Origin: Mucor mucedo | Lineage: Eukaryota > Mucoromycota > Mucoromycetes > Mucorales > Mucoraceae | Assembly (NCBI RefSeq): GCF_025094135.1 | Contig: NW_026252289.1 | Coordinates: forward strand, 310,001 to 374,000 | DNA: 64,000 nucleotides | Direction of reading: 5' to 3' | Part shown: positions 1-10,727 of the stretch, piece by piece | How positions within the stretch are numbered: the first letter of the stretch is position 1 | How the letters are laid out: each line of letters opens with the position of its first letter | The notes under the pieces: generated by a model | Database searches by the model: none | Seen by the model: only the letters and a program-made list of their open reading frames with translations | What the model was told of the DNA's origin: nothing | Translations under genes and position numbers: made by a program

Positions 1-3000
1 AGGGATCATCTCTTCAAGCCTTTTCCCGGGTTTATAATGGATGATATCGCGAGGTTGATTTGTAGCAGGATCGGAGGACATGAAACGGATTTTGGTAGAT
101 TCCACATGAAGTTGACTTGCAAGTCGATTTGCAACATGTGCATAACTGGCAGTTCTGTCCAAGATAAGCTTTATATCCTGCTTTTTGCCGTTTCCTACTC
201 TACTGTCGGGGACAGGCTGTAATAAGATACACACCTTGTTGTATAAGTATTTATAATAGTGTGGTACTGAAGGGTATTTTTCAGCATTTAACAATTCATC
301 AATTCTGTTTTGAAAAAAAAAACCTTTGAGTAAACGCCGTAAGAAAAAGAAAAAGAAAACTTACTCTTTTTGAGATATTGTTTGTTGGAAACAAACAATA
401 TCACCATGTTGGATTTCTGCCTTACGGAAGGTTTGGTCACTCTTTAAAGGGTCAATTGATGTAGGTCTGATCTCTTCGTAAAGCTGAATTGAAGTGCTCT
501 TAGGCAAGCCTGCTTTTTCAACCAGTATGGATAAAATACTGCCAACCTTATCACTAAGAGAGACAAATATGTGACCAAGACCTCTGTATCAAAGATTATT
601 AATAACAAAATTTTGACTATTCTTCCCCCCCCCCTTTTTTTCTGTACCTTAATTTTTGTTGCTTGACATCAAAATATTTAACGAAGACGAGCATTTGGTC
701 GTTTTTAAGTACAGGTAAAGGCTTATCTTTTTCAGCTATTTCCATATAAAATTTGGTGAATCCATTATTTAGAGAGCTGACACAGGTAGCCTCTCTCATT
801 TTTTCGACAGCTAATAGTTTTTTTAAATAGAACGGTAAGAATAGAAATTACAGGGATTAGATGTAGCCACGCTTACTGGTTCTTTCGTCAGCTAATGACA
901 GAGGCTGATCTACTCGGACAGTCTTGTTTTGACGGTAAAGAATACTCCACAATCTAAATCTTTCGGGTTCAACTTTGTAATGGTCTATTAACTGCTGTTT
1001 AAATGCGCTAATTTTTTCGGTTTTGAGAGCCTTGAAAATATCGACATTGTCAGATGCTTCCAAATATCTATCATCGAATGCAGCTAGATTAAACCCTTGA
1101 TATTCTTTGAAGGAGTCATCCGTCACAACCTATATTGCAAAATCATATAAATAACACACTTAATCGAATACATGCATAGGAAGTCTTACAGCTACTTTGA
1201 CATTCAATTGCATGTCTAGTCTATCTTTCTTGCGTTTTTCGATTGTTGCCTTTTCATCGTCCAAACGACGCTCTAATTTTTTTTATAAAGGTAAGTATAT
1301 AAAAATAATCATGTAGACCTCTTCTTACTTAAATGCTCGGGGATATCTGTTTCTTGTACAGGTGCTAATATTTCATCCAATTTGCTCTTTCTGATATAAA
1401 CCAACATGTATGCATTAGTGAATCTCTTCATCATACGAACACTGTTTACTCTCGTAGTGCCTGTTAAGAATGGTGGAGATGCAACAGAGGTATCTTTGTT
1501 ATCACGATGAGGTTCATCACCGTAATTTTCCTCAAACACTTCCTTTTTGGAAACAGGCGTCACACGATCGTCATCGAAACGGAACCATTTGTCGTTGGCT
1601 TCAGGTCGAATTAAGGCAAAATAATGGCCACCCGTGATGTCACCACTATGGACAAGAACACTATAGCAAAAATGTAACCATGAGTAATGATGACATTATC
1701 TTCTATATAAAAAAAAAGGGGTTTACCCGTGAAGTTCATAATCATATGGGCCATCTTCATCGGCAGTTGAACAATACTTGTCCAAGTTAATTTCGGCGGG
1801 GAACTCGTGTCGGTCATTGATCTTAACAAATAAAAAAGTTATTACATGAACACTTCTAAATTAAACTTTGAAGTAGTACCTTGACCATCGTATCCCGCAT
1901 GAAATCATATTCAAAACGCTTGAGCTGTAAGTGTAATACAGGAGGGAAGCTTTCAAAAATGACACCTTTGTTTGCATCTTGAAGACCATGCCCCTCAGCC
2001 ATGTATTTATTATCACCTTCCAATGTTTCGACTGTAATATAATCTTCAAATGAATCGATCAGGTTTTTACAACCCTTAACATTTAACTGGATATCATAAT
2101 AATCTTCAACTCGTGAGGATTCAAAGTTGACATTTATGCACTTGATGTAACTTTTCATTTTTCCTTCAAACAATTTCGAGATGGCTCCATCTGCTGGTGT
2201 ACCCTTCATCTTTTCTTCCAAATTATCTTGTAAGACACGATTGAATTCTTGTACGTCATGCTGCATAAAAGCATCCAGAGTGTTCCAACCAAACGAGTGA
2301 GTTAATTCTGTAGTGCCGACAGGAGCAGAAGCATATTGTAGGTTGTAGAAACATCGCTGAAGAGCCAGGGCAACACTTTTGGTAGGCTCGTCCCCCTCGG
2401 TAGGAATCTCATACACTGCCTTTCTGAATTTATTGGTGCAATAAAGCGATTGTAACAAAGAGTTCATATAACATGTAGCTCCTTGGTTTTTAATACCAAC
2501 ATAGCCGGTTTCCTTACGGGAATCGTAATTGACAAAATTATGCCAAAGAACTCCTGTTTCGTCTTTCACGATACGGATGTAAACGGAAATGGTCGTCTTA
2601 TTATTGACAAGGAACGGTCCCTTTCCTGCGGCGGAAACTTGACCAAGATCTTCTACATCGTAAAAACGCGTGAATCCCCAATCAATCTCTTCAGATGAAA
2701 AACGATGATTAGCACCTAAATCATAAAAGTTAGCTTATAGATTGAACACTACGCTTTCTCTCCCCCCCCCGGCTTACTGCTTGGGTAATAACAAGTGGGA
2801 TCTTCGGGATTGGAAATGGCAAGTGCGAATTGAGCACAAATGTGCCATCCATCTGGTAGACCATTCTCTTTTGGACTAGCAATTTCGAGATAAATGGAGG
2901 TAGCTGTCTTTTGGTTGTTACCCTTAGGAAATAACAAAATACGCCTATGTTATAAAGAAAAGAAAAAGCAGTGGTAAGTATTCGTTTTCTATTTTTCTTT

Positions 3001-3413
3001 GTATATGTATAAGGAAAAGTGTTTACCAAGGGTATCCATTTACATGGAATACAGGACTATGTGTTTTAGTCTCTAAAGCCTTCCAGTCCTCAATGTGCCA
3101 ATGAAAGGAACCGACACTCTCTGTTTCCAATTCATTGTTTTTTGGCAAGATTGCTTTGAACATGGCCTCTTCTAACTAACGGCATTAATACCTGAAACCA
3201 CTGTGTTTCTCTTTGAAACTAAAACATACCGTCGGTAATCTTTGGCTTATTGACTTGAGCTTTTTCTTCCTTCTCTTCTTTGGTTTGAGTCTTTTCTTCC
3301 TTAACGTCGTTTTTCTCTTCCTTGACTTCAGTCTTTTCTTCTTTGGCCTTCATCTCGGGCGAAGACTCCAATTTTAAGTCTGAATCAGCTTCAGGACTTT
3401 TATTTACAACCAT
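1..3413 (-). CDS. UBP15: USP7/Ubp15-type ubiquitin carboxyl-terminal hydrolase, 3' end outside window
   Basis: Cysteine protease that removes ubiquitin from proteins. The start is the ATG at 3411-3413, followed by a Lys/Glu-rich tail. Spliced exons then give a MATH (TRAF-like) domain (about 3171-2600), and a USP catalytic domain (about 2500-1310) with the Cys box NQGATCYMNSLLQ near 2470 and the His box GGHYFALIRP near 1630. After these come the ubiquitin-like repeats typical of USP7 (1300 to 1), including the segment beginning RRLDDEKATIEKRKKDR. At least eight GT-AG introns are visible, for example 3229-3172 and the ones ending at 2716, 1800 and 1660. MATH followed by USP followed by UBL repeats is diagnostic of USP7/Ubp15 (S. 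pombe Ubp21/22). Every junction I tried keeps the frame open, so the gene looks intact. The remaining C-terminal repeats lie beyond position 1. Very confident in family; exact splice sites are hand-made. Confidence 0.95.
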
Positions 3414-3448
3414 TTTTTTATATATATAAAACGTAATAAAGAAAAAGA

Positions 3449-3450
<2 letters not shown>

Positions 3451-3479
<29 letters not shown>
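3451..3479. repeat. 29-nt poly-T tract upstream of the deubiquitinase start
   Basis: Uninterrupted T29 (poly-A on the coding strand), 38 bp upstream of the deubiquitinase ATG. Tracts of this size recur through the window, for example near 28240-28273, 32848-32869, 40317-40340, 45473-45504, 46918-46945, 52561-52583, 53018-53044, 54891-54918, 58177-58198 and 60070-60092. Next to a fungal promoter such a tract may keep nucleosomes off; this is inference. Nothing else is seen in 3480-3716. Confidence 0.8.
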
Positions 3480-3482
<3 letters not shown>

Positions 3483-3716
3483 CTTTTTCACGGAGCACCA
3501 AAGCTTGTAATGCAAATTATATTTTAAATTCAGGCCAATCAATAAAAACACCTTCTGAAGGCCATATAAAAGTCAGAGTCAGGCTAAACATTCATGCTAA
3601 TATTTTTATACTTCAAGTATAATAAATGGACCTCTTCCCGCATCTCGTAATACATATAACTTTCTTAACCAGGCCATTTACAGGCATAATGATGTATTTG
3701 GAGCCATGTACAAAGA

Positions 3717-4391
3717 CTAAGACGAAAAGGAAAAAGAGACGCGTCCGTAGTAGAGATCAGTAGACCCCTTTTTAAGATCGTTGTTACTAGGCATTGTGTT
3801 GATAGTCCAGCAAGTCTTCAGTTCGTATTCTGCGGGTCTACCACTTTTACGCAGACGGTTTTGAGCTTTATTCAACTCCTTGTCAATAGCACTCGATTCC
3901 AAGATTCTTACGAATTCGACTTCTTCATTGGGATCAAGCTGGTCTTCGTGACTTGAAGATTCATTCACAATATCGTCAGAGTGTTTAGAAGTTTCTTCTT
4001 CAGCCTCATCAGACACGGGATTATACTATGAAATGGTAGCATTAAACAATATCATATTAAACGACATATATGCGTGATTATACACAAACATGCATATACA
4101 AATACCTGCTCAACATTGTCCCGGGATGTTTCTTGGCTATTGCTTGCAACACTTGTATCATGAGATACTTCAAGTGTTACGGGAGGCATAACACTGGACT
4201 GATCATCATTCTAGTTAATATCATTAGAGTTAATGTTTAATTTGAATACTGAAGGTAAAACTGTACATACACGGGGAGGTTCGTTAATAGACAGCATCAA
4301 TGTTGTTTGAAGTGGTTGATGGAGAGCTCGTATTTGTATTTGTAGCAAACATATCGATTAAGCTCGTTTGTTTTACTCTTTGTTTGACCAT
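3717..4391 (-). pseudogene. small acidic/Ser-rich hypothetical gene, probably broken
   Basis: Family not recognised. A start at 4391 reads MVKQRVKQTSLIDMFA and then hits a stop near 4287. A plausible intron (about 4271-4210) leads to a short exon, a second intron (about 4107-4019) to an exon rich in Ser, Glu and Asp, and then a more basic stretch ending at 3717 (LNKAQNRLRKSGRPAEYELK). The first exon needs a one-base frame change to join the second, so this is either a decayed gene or my model is wrong. It sits divergent-tandem upstream of the deubiquitinase at the edge of the repeat block and may be transposon-derived. Confidence 0.35.
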
Positions 4392-4712
4392 TCTATGTAG
4401 TTTTAAGATAGATATTACTGGGCTTTATTTCTTCGAAAAAGAAAATATTAAACAAGGGAAGGCTGTTTAGAATATGAAGTCTGGCACTCATATGAATAAG
4501 TATCTCCAGCTATTAAGCTCATTTTTCATTCATCAATTTAAGACATAGCAAACGTATTAAACTCAGGTTTTTTAATTTTTACTAATAGTTGATATCATTA
4601 TATTGGTTTGTATGATACTTGTGAAGCATTTGAGATCAGTATAGACATGGGTAGAGCCTACATCCCAGTTCTTTATATAAATATCCATAGTTGGCCCTAT
4701 GACCATAGGTGT

Positions 4713-5145
4713 TGTAGCAAAAGTAGGCTTATAGAGGATAGTTTTGCAGAAAAAAAGGTAGAAAAAAACAATAGGATCAATTAGAATTCTTGTCAGAGTT
4801 TATTGATGTTAAAGTTAACTGAAGATTTAAGAAGAGGAAAAATAAAGAGTATTTATAATAAATGGAATGGACGAGGCTGAGGATACTACTCTTAACAATA
4901 TGAGTATGCTATCAATAACAATATCTATATTGGACAATTAGTGCTACGCATAGTCAATAGAGAAATAATAACAATAACATGTCTTAAGTTTGGACATTGG
5001 TGTTACGATACCGTGACACTTTAAAATAGTGACCGGCTTTAGCGAATTCCTTTTTTATGCCTGATCATGATTTAGCTATCATTTATCAGTGATGATGAGA
5101 TATGAATTTATTATATGTACAATCTATATGTGTGATTTAGCACAG
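4713..5145. repeat. R2 repeat, copy 1 (MITE-like)
   Basis: About 430 bp that recurs in inverted orientation at 52205-52530, and partly at 14690-14830. Shared blocks include the run around AATTAGAATTCTTGTCAGA and the end GTGTGATTTAGCACA. The other copy has termini starting TGTGCTAAATC and TGTGTAGCAAAAG, so this is probably a small non-autonomous DNA element. Copy 1 carries about 100 bp (4860-4960) absent from the 52 kb copy. The remainder of 4392-5230 shows no gene. Confidence 0.7.
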
Positions 5146-5235
5146 GTGTGGTTATTTGTCTCAAATCTGATTTAATTAATGTGATTTTTACAGGACTACA
5201 TTGAATATAAATAAAGGTTTAAAACTGATAGTTTA

Positions 5236-6087
5236 TTACATAGTTTGAGAAGTACAAAAATTTCTATTCATCTTGCCCTTGTATGAAGAGCTGTTAAACT
5301 TCTTACATGTCCTTGGTTTTCTTTCTTTCGGTGGAAGAATGTAAAAATTTCCGCGATTTGTAGTAGTAGTAGTCGCAGACATAAAATTATGTTGCAATCG
5401 AGAAATTTGCATTCTAGGACTATGATGAGGCTGTTGGAATGCGAAAGAACTACTACTGTCGATTGGTGTCATAAGGGTTGGAGCAATAATTCTAGCTGGC
5501 CTGGTAATTTATGGAGTTCGCAAAGAGCTGATTATAACAGGAACATTTAGATCATTACTGATGATGTTACTGCTCAATTCACTTGAACCTAATAGTGAAA
5601 GTATTGGGTCCTTAAGCATTTGCCAAACGTGATTCATGTCGAATGTTGCCACGCATCATATAACACTGAGCCTGGTTAATCAAAATAGTATCTCTGTATT
5701 TACTGTCATCCTTTTTTTGTTGTTGTAATATAATATAAGGTGTTCAGGACACTTGTAAAATATAGAGACACCATCTACTCTTTCAGACCATGCTTTACTT
5801 ATTGCTACCCAGGTAAAATAATTGTTTAGATTTTGAGCTGAGAAACGGTTATTGACATGTTCATTGTACAATTTGTACTCCTCATATGTGTGTACGGGAG
5901 TCAATGCAAATCTAATTCCTTGTCTACTAGCCAGATAGTGGTACTTATTGTACTTGGTTGATCTTAATGCATCTGAAAATACTTGCAGATTCGTGTTTTT
6001 ATGTGACATAAAATTTAACATCAGCATCTTTACGGTAGGCAGTTTTACTGCAACAAGCGAGCTCACTTCCAAAACATCTACAATATT
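5236..6087 (-). pseudogene. unidentified transposon-type ORF remnant
   Basis: Minus-strand coding sequence in pieces. An acceptor near 6088 opens a 130-codon frame ending at 5680 (contains AWSERVDGVSIFYKCPEHL). A frame change then continues as NQAQCYMMRGNIRHESR. A further stop separates a C-terminal part (5472-5236) with a basic Cys/Lys motif (KPRTCKKFNSSSYKGK) like the tails of many fungal transposases. The order and the surrounding repeats suggest a decayed transposase. I cannot name the superfamily. Confidence 0.45.
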
Positions 6088-6149
6088 GTTAGGTATCAGT
6101 AATCAACTTAAAAAAAAACTTAATTATAAATCTGCGATTAATTACCTTG

Positions 6150-6707
6150 GGTCTGTGATAATTGAGAATAAAAAGGGAAATGTAAATTGGAAAATAAAGC
6201 AAGTAAAGAAATGAGACTCTATAATCCTTTATTATAAGTTGGAGAGTTTGTCATGATAAAAATAGAGGTTCTTTTTATATTCAATTACTACTTCAAGATT
6301 TTTCCTGCGCAGATCGAATTGACTATTTACCCGCAAACTGGGAAATGGTAGAATTAGATTTAGAAATCAGTTACATATGAAACATAGCTTATTGTTATAT
6401 ACAAGGAGCTAGTTGACCCATATCCGGCACTTCTAGAGCATTATAGTTTATTCATTCAATGACAGGGTCCTTGATTGGATTACTAAAATAAATTTATGAG
6501 AAACTAGAAGATTCGGCAGCTACTCGACCAATCCAGGAACGATTATGAAAACTGATCTCAGTTTGACATATGAGGGAGCTGGTACTGTGTTGTACCAATA
6601 GGAATGTATTCGCAATATGGTACTTATAATACATAGGTTATATGTATTATAATTGAGTGACAAGATAAGAGTAATTGTATTCGTGGAATTAGGCGTCAAA
6701 TACGACA
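6150..6707 (-). repeat. R3 repeat, copy 1
   Basis: Nearly identical, in inverted orientation, to 46152-46707. The outer end here (6697-6707) is the complement of TGTCGTATTTG, which also begins the 46 kb copy and a 48-bp fragment at 19350-19397. No coding potential. Probably a non-autonomous element. A related end with the same ten bases recurs 78 bp further on, at 6776-6785. Confidence 0.8.
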
Positions 6708-7079
6708 GGTTGTTTTAATTTCATAGTTTACTTATTTAAACGATCTGCTTAATTATTCTTAAGTGAATCGTACCCAAATACGACACCCATTTAAAATAAA
6801 ACTTTGAAAATAATGTAAAGAAGTTGTGCTAATTTCGTATATAGAGTAGGTGTTTATAGACGGAAGCAAAAAATAAATGAGACTCTTTGTTCCTTTATTA
6901 TAAATTGGAGAGTGTGTCATGAATAAAATTAGAGGTCTTTTTATGTACGAATTATACATAACTTTAGCTACTTTCTCTGCTCAGTTCTAATTAAGGTCTG
7001 ACACGAGGTGGTGATACCTTCATTTAAAGTACAAATCAATGTCAATATAAAGTAGAGTTTATTACTTAAGTAATGTTGT

Positions 7080-7645
7080 TTTGCATGGAGAACAAAATAA
7101 AAAATAAACCAAAAGAGATACTGTTAGAACTTGGATACCACTTTATTATGGACGAAAAAATATAATTAAAAAACGTATTAAAAAAAATGTATTCCAAATG
7201 TATTGATGGTCTACGAGAAAAAACTATGGATATTTTTATAAAGAACTGGGATAGTTCTAGCGAGAATAGTAAGCGTCTTATTGGATCATGATGTAATAAT
7301 CTGGTGATAGTAAATAATCAACATGTCTTTAATTTTAGCCCTTCCATACTAAGTATATAAATATTAGTCAGAGGGATCAACAGTTATAACATCAAATGAC
7401 AAGAGTAATATTTGTGCTCACGATCTATTAATATTTTATAGTCCAGGCCCATTCGATTGTATTGCTTTTGCAGAATAAATATTTACTCGCCACAGGGATG
7501 TGCCCTGTGTACAGACTCCAACGGTAGGATGAGAACAAGTGGGGGTAATGCGTGATTCATGATTAACTTTTATATTTATTATCCATCCATAATGTGATGT
7601 GACAATTAACTTTATCATTATATCTATGATATCCTCAACAAACGT
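7080..7645 (-). repeat. U repeat, isolated copy
   Basis: Copy of the repeat that lies 3' of each HNH gene (12372-12900, 15240-15817, 35938-36421, 42690-43189), here without an HNH gene. Three sub-blocks follow in order: X (7080-7350, begins GTTTTGCATGGAGAACAAAA), Y (7350-7480) and Z reversed (7480-7645). The order is the exact reverse complement of the 12.4-12.9 kb copy. No coding potential recognised. Confidence 0.7.
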
Positions 7646-7813
7646 ATCCTCGCTTTTGTATGTTTGAAGTCTTTATATAAATATAATCATTCATAGTTCC
7701 TTTACTTGAAGTTAAGGGTTTTAGAGTTCTTGATCAAAGTACATATGTTATAAGATTCCACAGTTACACGACAACCTGGATTTAATGTAAGATATAGTCG
7801 CAGAGTAAATGTT

Positions 7814-8552
7814 GTGTGTTACTGGCATCGTGCCTTTAACCACTAGGAATGATATTCACCAGAGTTCTTGTTATAACATGGTATGTGTTATAACGAAGAG
7901 GCAAGCTAAATTGTAATTATTCGGTTTAATAGGAGTAAATACGACAGAAGTGCTGAAAGTTTTTGTTCCTTTGTTTTTATTTATAACCCTTCAAAGCGGA
8001 ATAACAAACTAATTAACAACAGGCTCAGCTACCAAATTTTTCGGGCCGAAAAATTGGCCAATGAAACTTCCTACTTATGCTCAAATTCAGCCAACAGAAT
8101 GCTCTACTTATGGTCTATCCCTGAGTTTTGATTGGACACACCCATGGCCAGAATGCCGACGTACGTTGCCCCTCGCCCTGAATCCCTGACTACTGGAATG
8201 TTCTGAAATCACATGCTGAGATTCAACACCATCAGTGTCCAGAACCTTCCCAGACCTTCCAAGACTATCCATGCAATGAACCCCCGCTTCCAAGTATCTC
8301 CGACGCCAAGTAATTAGTAGGCTGAAACCAACACTAAGACTAATTAAGTATGCCAAGACATTCTTAAATGCAAAGATATAAATACTCCGCCTTCCCCGTT
8401 CCATGTCGATTGTCTTGTATTCCTTTCCCTTCCTCATAGAATCATTTATTGTTATTAAATCGTTTATAAACCACTCTTCCTTTGTCTTTGTATAACTAGT
8501 AGGTATCTTCTGATATTATTTCTATAATATATTCCTTATCACATTCCTGACA
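7814..8552 (-). repeat. LTR-like repeat, long form, beside HNH copy A
   Basis: Shared with 33583-34246 up to a sharp edge at GTGTGTTACTGGC. Read on the minus strand it begins TGTCAGGAATGTG at 8552, exactly where the 403-bp solo LTRs of copies C and D begin, and at the same place in the flanking transposase relic (after GTCCC). It contains a TATA-like TTATAAATAAAAAC block. Open frames inside (for example 8108-8437) have no homologue I know and are treated as chance. No matching duplication is seen at the 7814 edge, so that side is rearranged or the element is longer. Confidence 0.65.
8022..8096. repeat. 75-bp insertion with a near-perfect palindrome
   Basis: Present here and absent from the otherwise matching repeat at 33.79 kb. 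Both sides show CAACA, compatible with a 5-bp target duplication around 70 bp of insert. The insert contains perfect 10-bp arms (8035-8044 and 8046-8055) around one base, reading AATTTTTCGG-G-CCGAAAAATT. It is too short for a known element class. Confidence 0.55.
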
Positions 8553-9085
8553 GGGACAATGACGTTAAACTTATTTCCATTCGGATGAAACTCAATTAGC
8601 CCAACTTAATGTTCAATGTCTGCCACATTCATAGCCGCGAATGTTGCTTGCGCTGAGCCTGAAAGAGTCTTGACAATTCGAACAGACATGTCGTCTCGGG
8701 TCGCTTCTTGAGATTCATTGAATTTGACTAGCGCCAAAACTGGGAGATCACATTCAAATGAACATGCTTAAAAGAAACCGAATAGCACTTAAAAGCTCAC
8801 AGCGATGGGGAACGTGAAAGTGGCTAAGGTAAAAATAGAAAAAGAAAAAAGGAGTGAGATGCTAACTGTTAAAAACAGGATCGACTTACGTTTTTGTAGC
8901 CGGTGGTACAAAGCACGCAATGAGTAAAAGATACCCTTTCTAAATATTATTGATGATCGAGTGGTGTTAATGCTACTTCGTTTGGTGCTTCTGGAATTGC
9001 CATTGCTTCTAGTGTTTGGATAAACAACAATGTTTACTCCTCCAGCATGTACCAAATACGAAGGAACGAGATTAGGCGGGCACAC
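8553..9085 (-). pseudogene. CACTA transposase C-terminal relic beside HNH copy A
   Basis: The minus strand from 8800 to 8553 resembles the last exon of the element IV transposase (37186-36923). Shared stretches include SGSAQATFA, VADIEHQVGLIEF and PNGNKF. The preceding about 180 bp (about 8905-9085) matches an upstream piece of the same gene but lies in the opposite orientation (NATSFG, WINNN and YQIRRNEIRR read on the plus strand). The same inversion is present in copies B, C and D, so it is ancestral to them. Not functional. Confidence 0.7.
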
Positions 9086-9378
9086 CATCCGTACCTTGCT
9101 TCCCATTTCTTTTTTATTTCCTTTCAGTCCAAAGAAATGGGAAATAAGAAACGCAAGAGTCTTTCTAGTAAGTATTTTTTGGACGACAATATAGTTTGTA
9201 CAGAAACTCATAAATTGATTAATGTAGCCCAAGACATGAACCATAGAAAAAGAAAAGCAGACAAGGCTGAGGAAAGTGATAACGGACAGGTACCTGTCAG
9301 GAATTAGCCGCATGCTACTAGGTACCCGGACAGGTTTCTTTATACTTACAAGGCAAGGCTAGGTACTAGGTAGGACTA

Positions 9379-10727
9379 CAACTCCGCACCGAAAATATTC
9401 GACACTTTTCACAAAAATTTGAGTTCCTTTAGTCATGCATTTTTTTAAAACCAAAAACTTGTTAATAAAAGGTATCTCAAATTCTACCAAACTTGACAAA
9501 ATAGCAATATATATATATATTTTGTAAAAAGAAACTTTTTTATTTACGTTAATAAGTGGTATTTGAGCCACGAGCTTTTTTTACTGCCCGGCATCTATCG
9601 GGCATACTTTCTACAAGCTTATGACACACTTCATCCCCCAACAACTTCCATTCCTGATGAAGTGCAACCTCCAATTCATTAAGATTTTGAAGCTGGGCTC
9701 TTCTTTTAGCAATCCTTTGTCCCAGGAGGCGCCAAAGGTTCTCAATCGGATTCAAATCGGGACTTTGAGCGGGCCATCGCTCAAAGCCTGCAATCCCAGC
9801 CTTCTCTTTCCACCACCTCGTATATCCTCCTGTATGGCATGGGGCACCGTCTTCTTGGAAAATAAAGTCATGACCATATTTCTCTGTCAATTGTTCAAGC
9901 CAAGGGAGAAAGTTTTGACTTAAACAATTGACATATTTTTCTTGATCGACAGACCCTTTTAGTGTCACCAAAGGGCCCAAACCGCCTGCCCAAAAACATC
10001 CCCATACCATCACTGATCCCTTACCAAATTTAAATGTTGGTAAAACAAATCTATCCATATACCTTTCACCCTTCTTTCTAATAACTCTCACACCACCGTC
10101 GTTGTGCCTGAGTGCGAATCGCGACTCATCGGACCAGATTACCTTCTTCCAGTCATCTAATGTCCAATTCATCTTGTCGTCGACCCATTCTCTTCGCGTT
10201 TTTTTATGTCTAAGACTCAAAAACGGTTTTTTGGAAGGTCTGCAAGAATAAAAACCGTTTTTGCGAAGTGCATTCCTCAATGTCGTCAGGCTGATTGGAT
10301 CGGTAGCCTTCGCAAGATTTTGCATATGAACACTTAAAGGTTCAAAGGAGTCCCTTCGAACTAAAAGCGTCAGGTGATGCTCAGCTCTTGCTGTCAGCTT
10401 TGCTGGTCTTCCTGGACGAGGTTGGACAGTCGTGATCCCTTCAGTTCGATACTTTTTTATAATCGTAACAACGGTTGTTCTAGGAACGCCCAATTCTTTG
10501 CTGATTTGGGTACCTGTCCATTTGGCATGCTCTGCCAAACCGCAAATGACTCCACGATCGAAATCTGAAAGTTCCTTGCTTTTTCTAGAGACTTTGTTAG
10601 TAATGTCAGTAAGTGGCATGATAAATTGTGTAATAAAATATGAAAGAATCGTTGAACGAAGAAAGAGTAGGTTTATTTATTTTTTTGGCTCAAAACGGAA
10701 GTGTCGAATATTTTATGTGCGGAGTTG
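9379..10727 (-). mobile_element. Tc1/mariner element, complete, 1,349 bp
   Basis: Terminal inverted repeats start CAACTCCGCAC at both ends and remain alike for about 30 bp (TATTCGACACTT). They are flanked by the TA duplication at 9377-9378 and 10728-10729 expected for Tc1/mariner. It contains one intact transposase gene (9549-10619). It is the youngest of three nested layers: Tc1 in an LTR in an HNH element. Confidence 0.95.
9549..10619 (-). CDS. Tc1/mariner family transposase, 356 aa
   Basis: DDE transposase that cuts and pastes its own element at TA sites. Intronless and open from ATG (10617-10619) to the stop at 9549. The N-terminal about 110 residues hold two helix-turn-helix domains (TQISKELGVPRTTVVTIIKK and the following PGRPAKLT linker). 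The catalytic residues are D164 in IWSDESRF, D257 in FQEDGAPCH and E293 in SPDLNPIENLW. By my count 35 residues lie between the second D and the E, one more than canonical Tc1 (DD34E). Length and domain order are complete, so this copy may be active or recently so. Inside it the opposite-strand frames are shadows. Confidence 0.96.
   Translation of the reverse strand: MPLTDITNKVSRKSKELSDFDRGVICGLAEHAKWTGTQISKELGVPRTTVVTIIKKYRTEGITTVQPRPGRPAKLTARAEHHLTLLVRRDSFEPLSVHMQNLAKATDPISLTTLRNALRKNGFYSCRPSKKPFLSLRHKKTRREWVDDKMNWTLDDWKKVIWSDESRFALRHNDGGVRVIRKKGERYMDRFVLPTFKFGKGSVMVWGCFWAGGLGPLVTLKGSVDQEKYVNCLSQNFLPWLEQLTEKYGHDFIFQEDGAPCHTGGYTRWWKEKAGIAGFERWPAQSPDLNPIENLWRLLGQRIAKRRAQLQNLNELEVALHQEWKLLGDEVCHKLVESMPDRCRAVKKARGSNTTY

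Noticed and set aside
8108..8437. 109-codon open frame containing an apparent hydrophobic stretch, repeated at 33802-34098, 17711-17956 and 45097-45375
   Set aside because: It lies inside the LTR-type repeats, its length and C-terminus change with each copy, and it is truncated in the 403-bp form. Conservation is explained by repeat copying.
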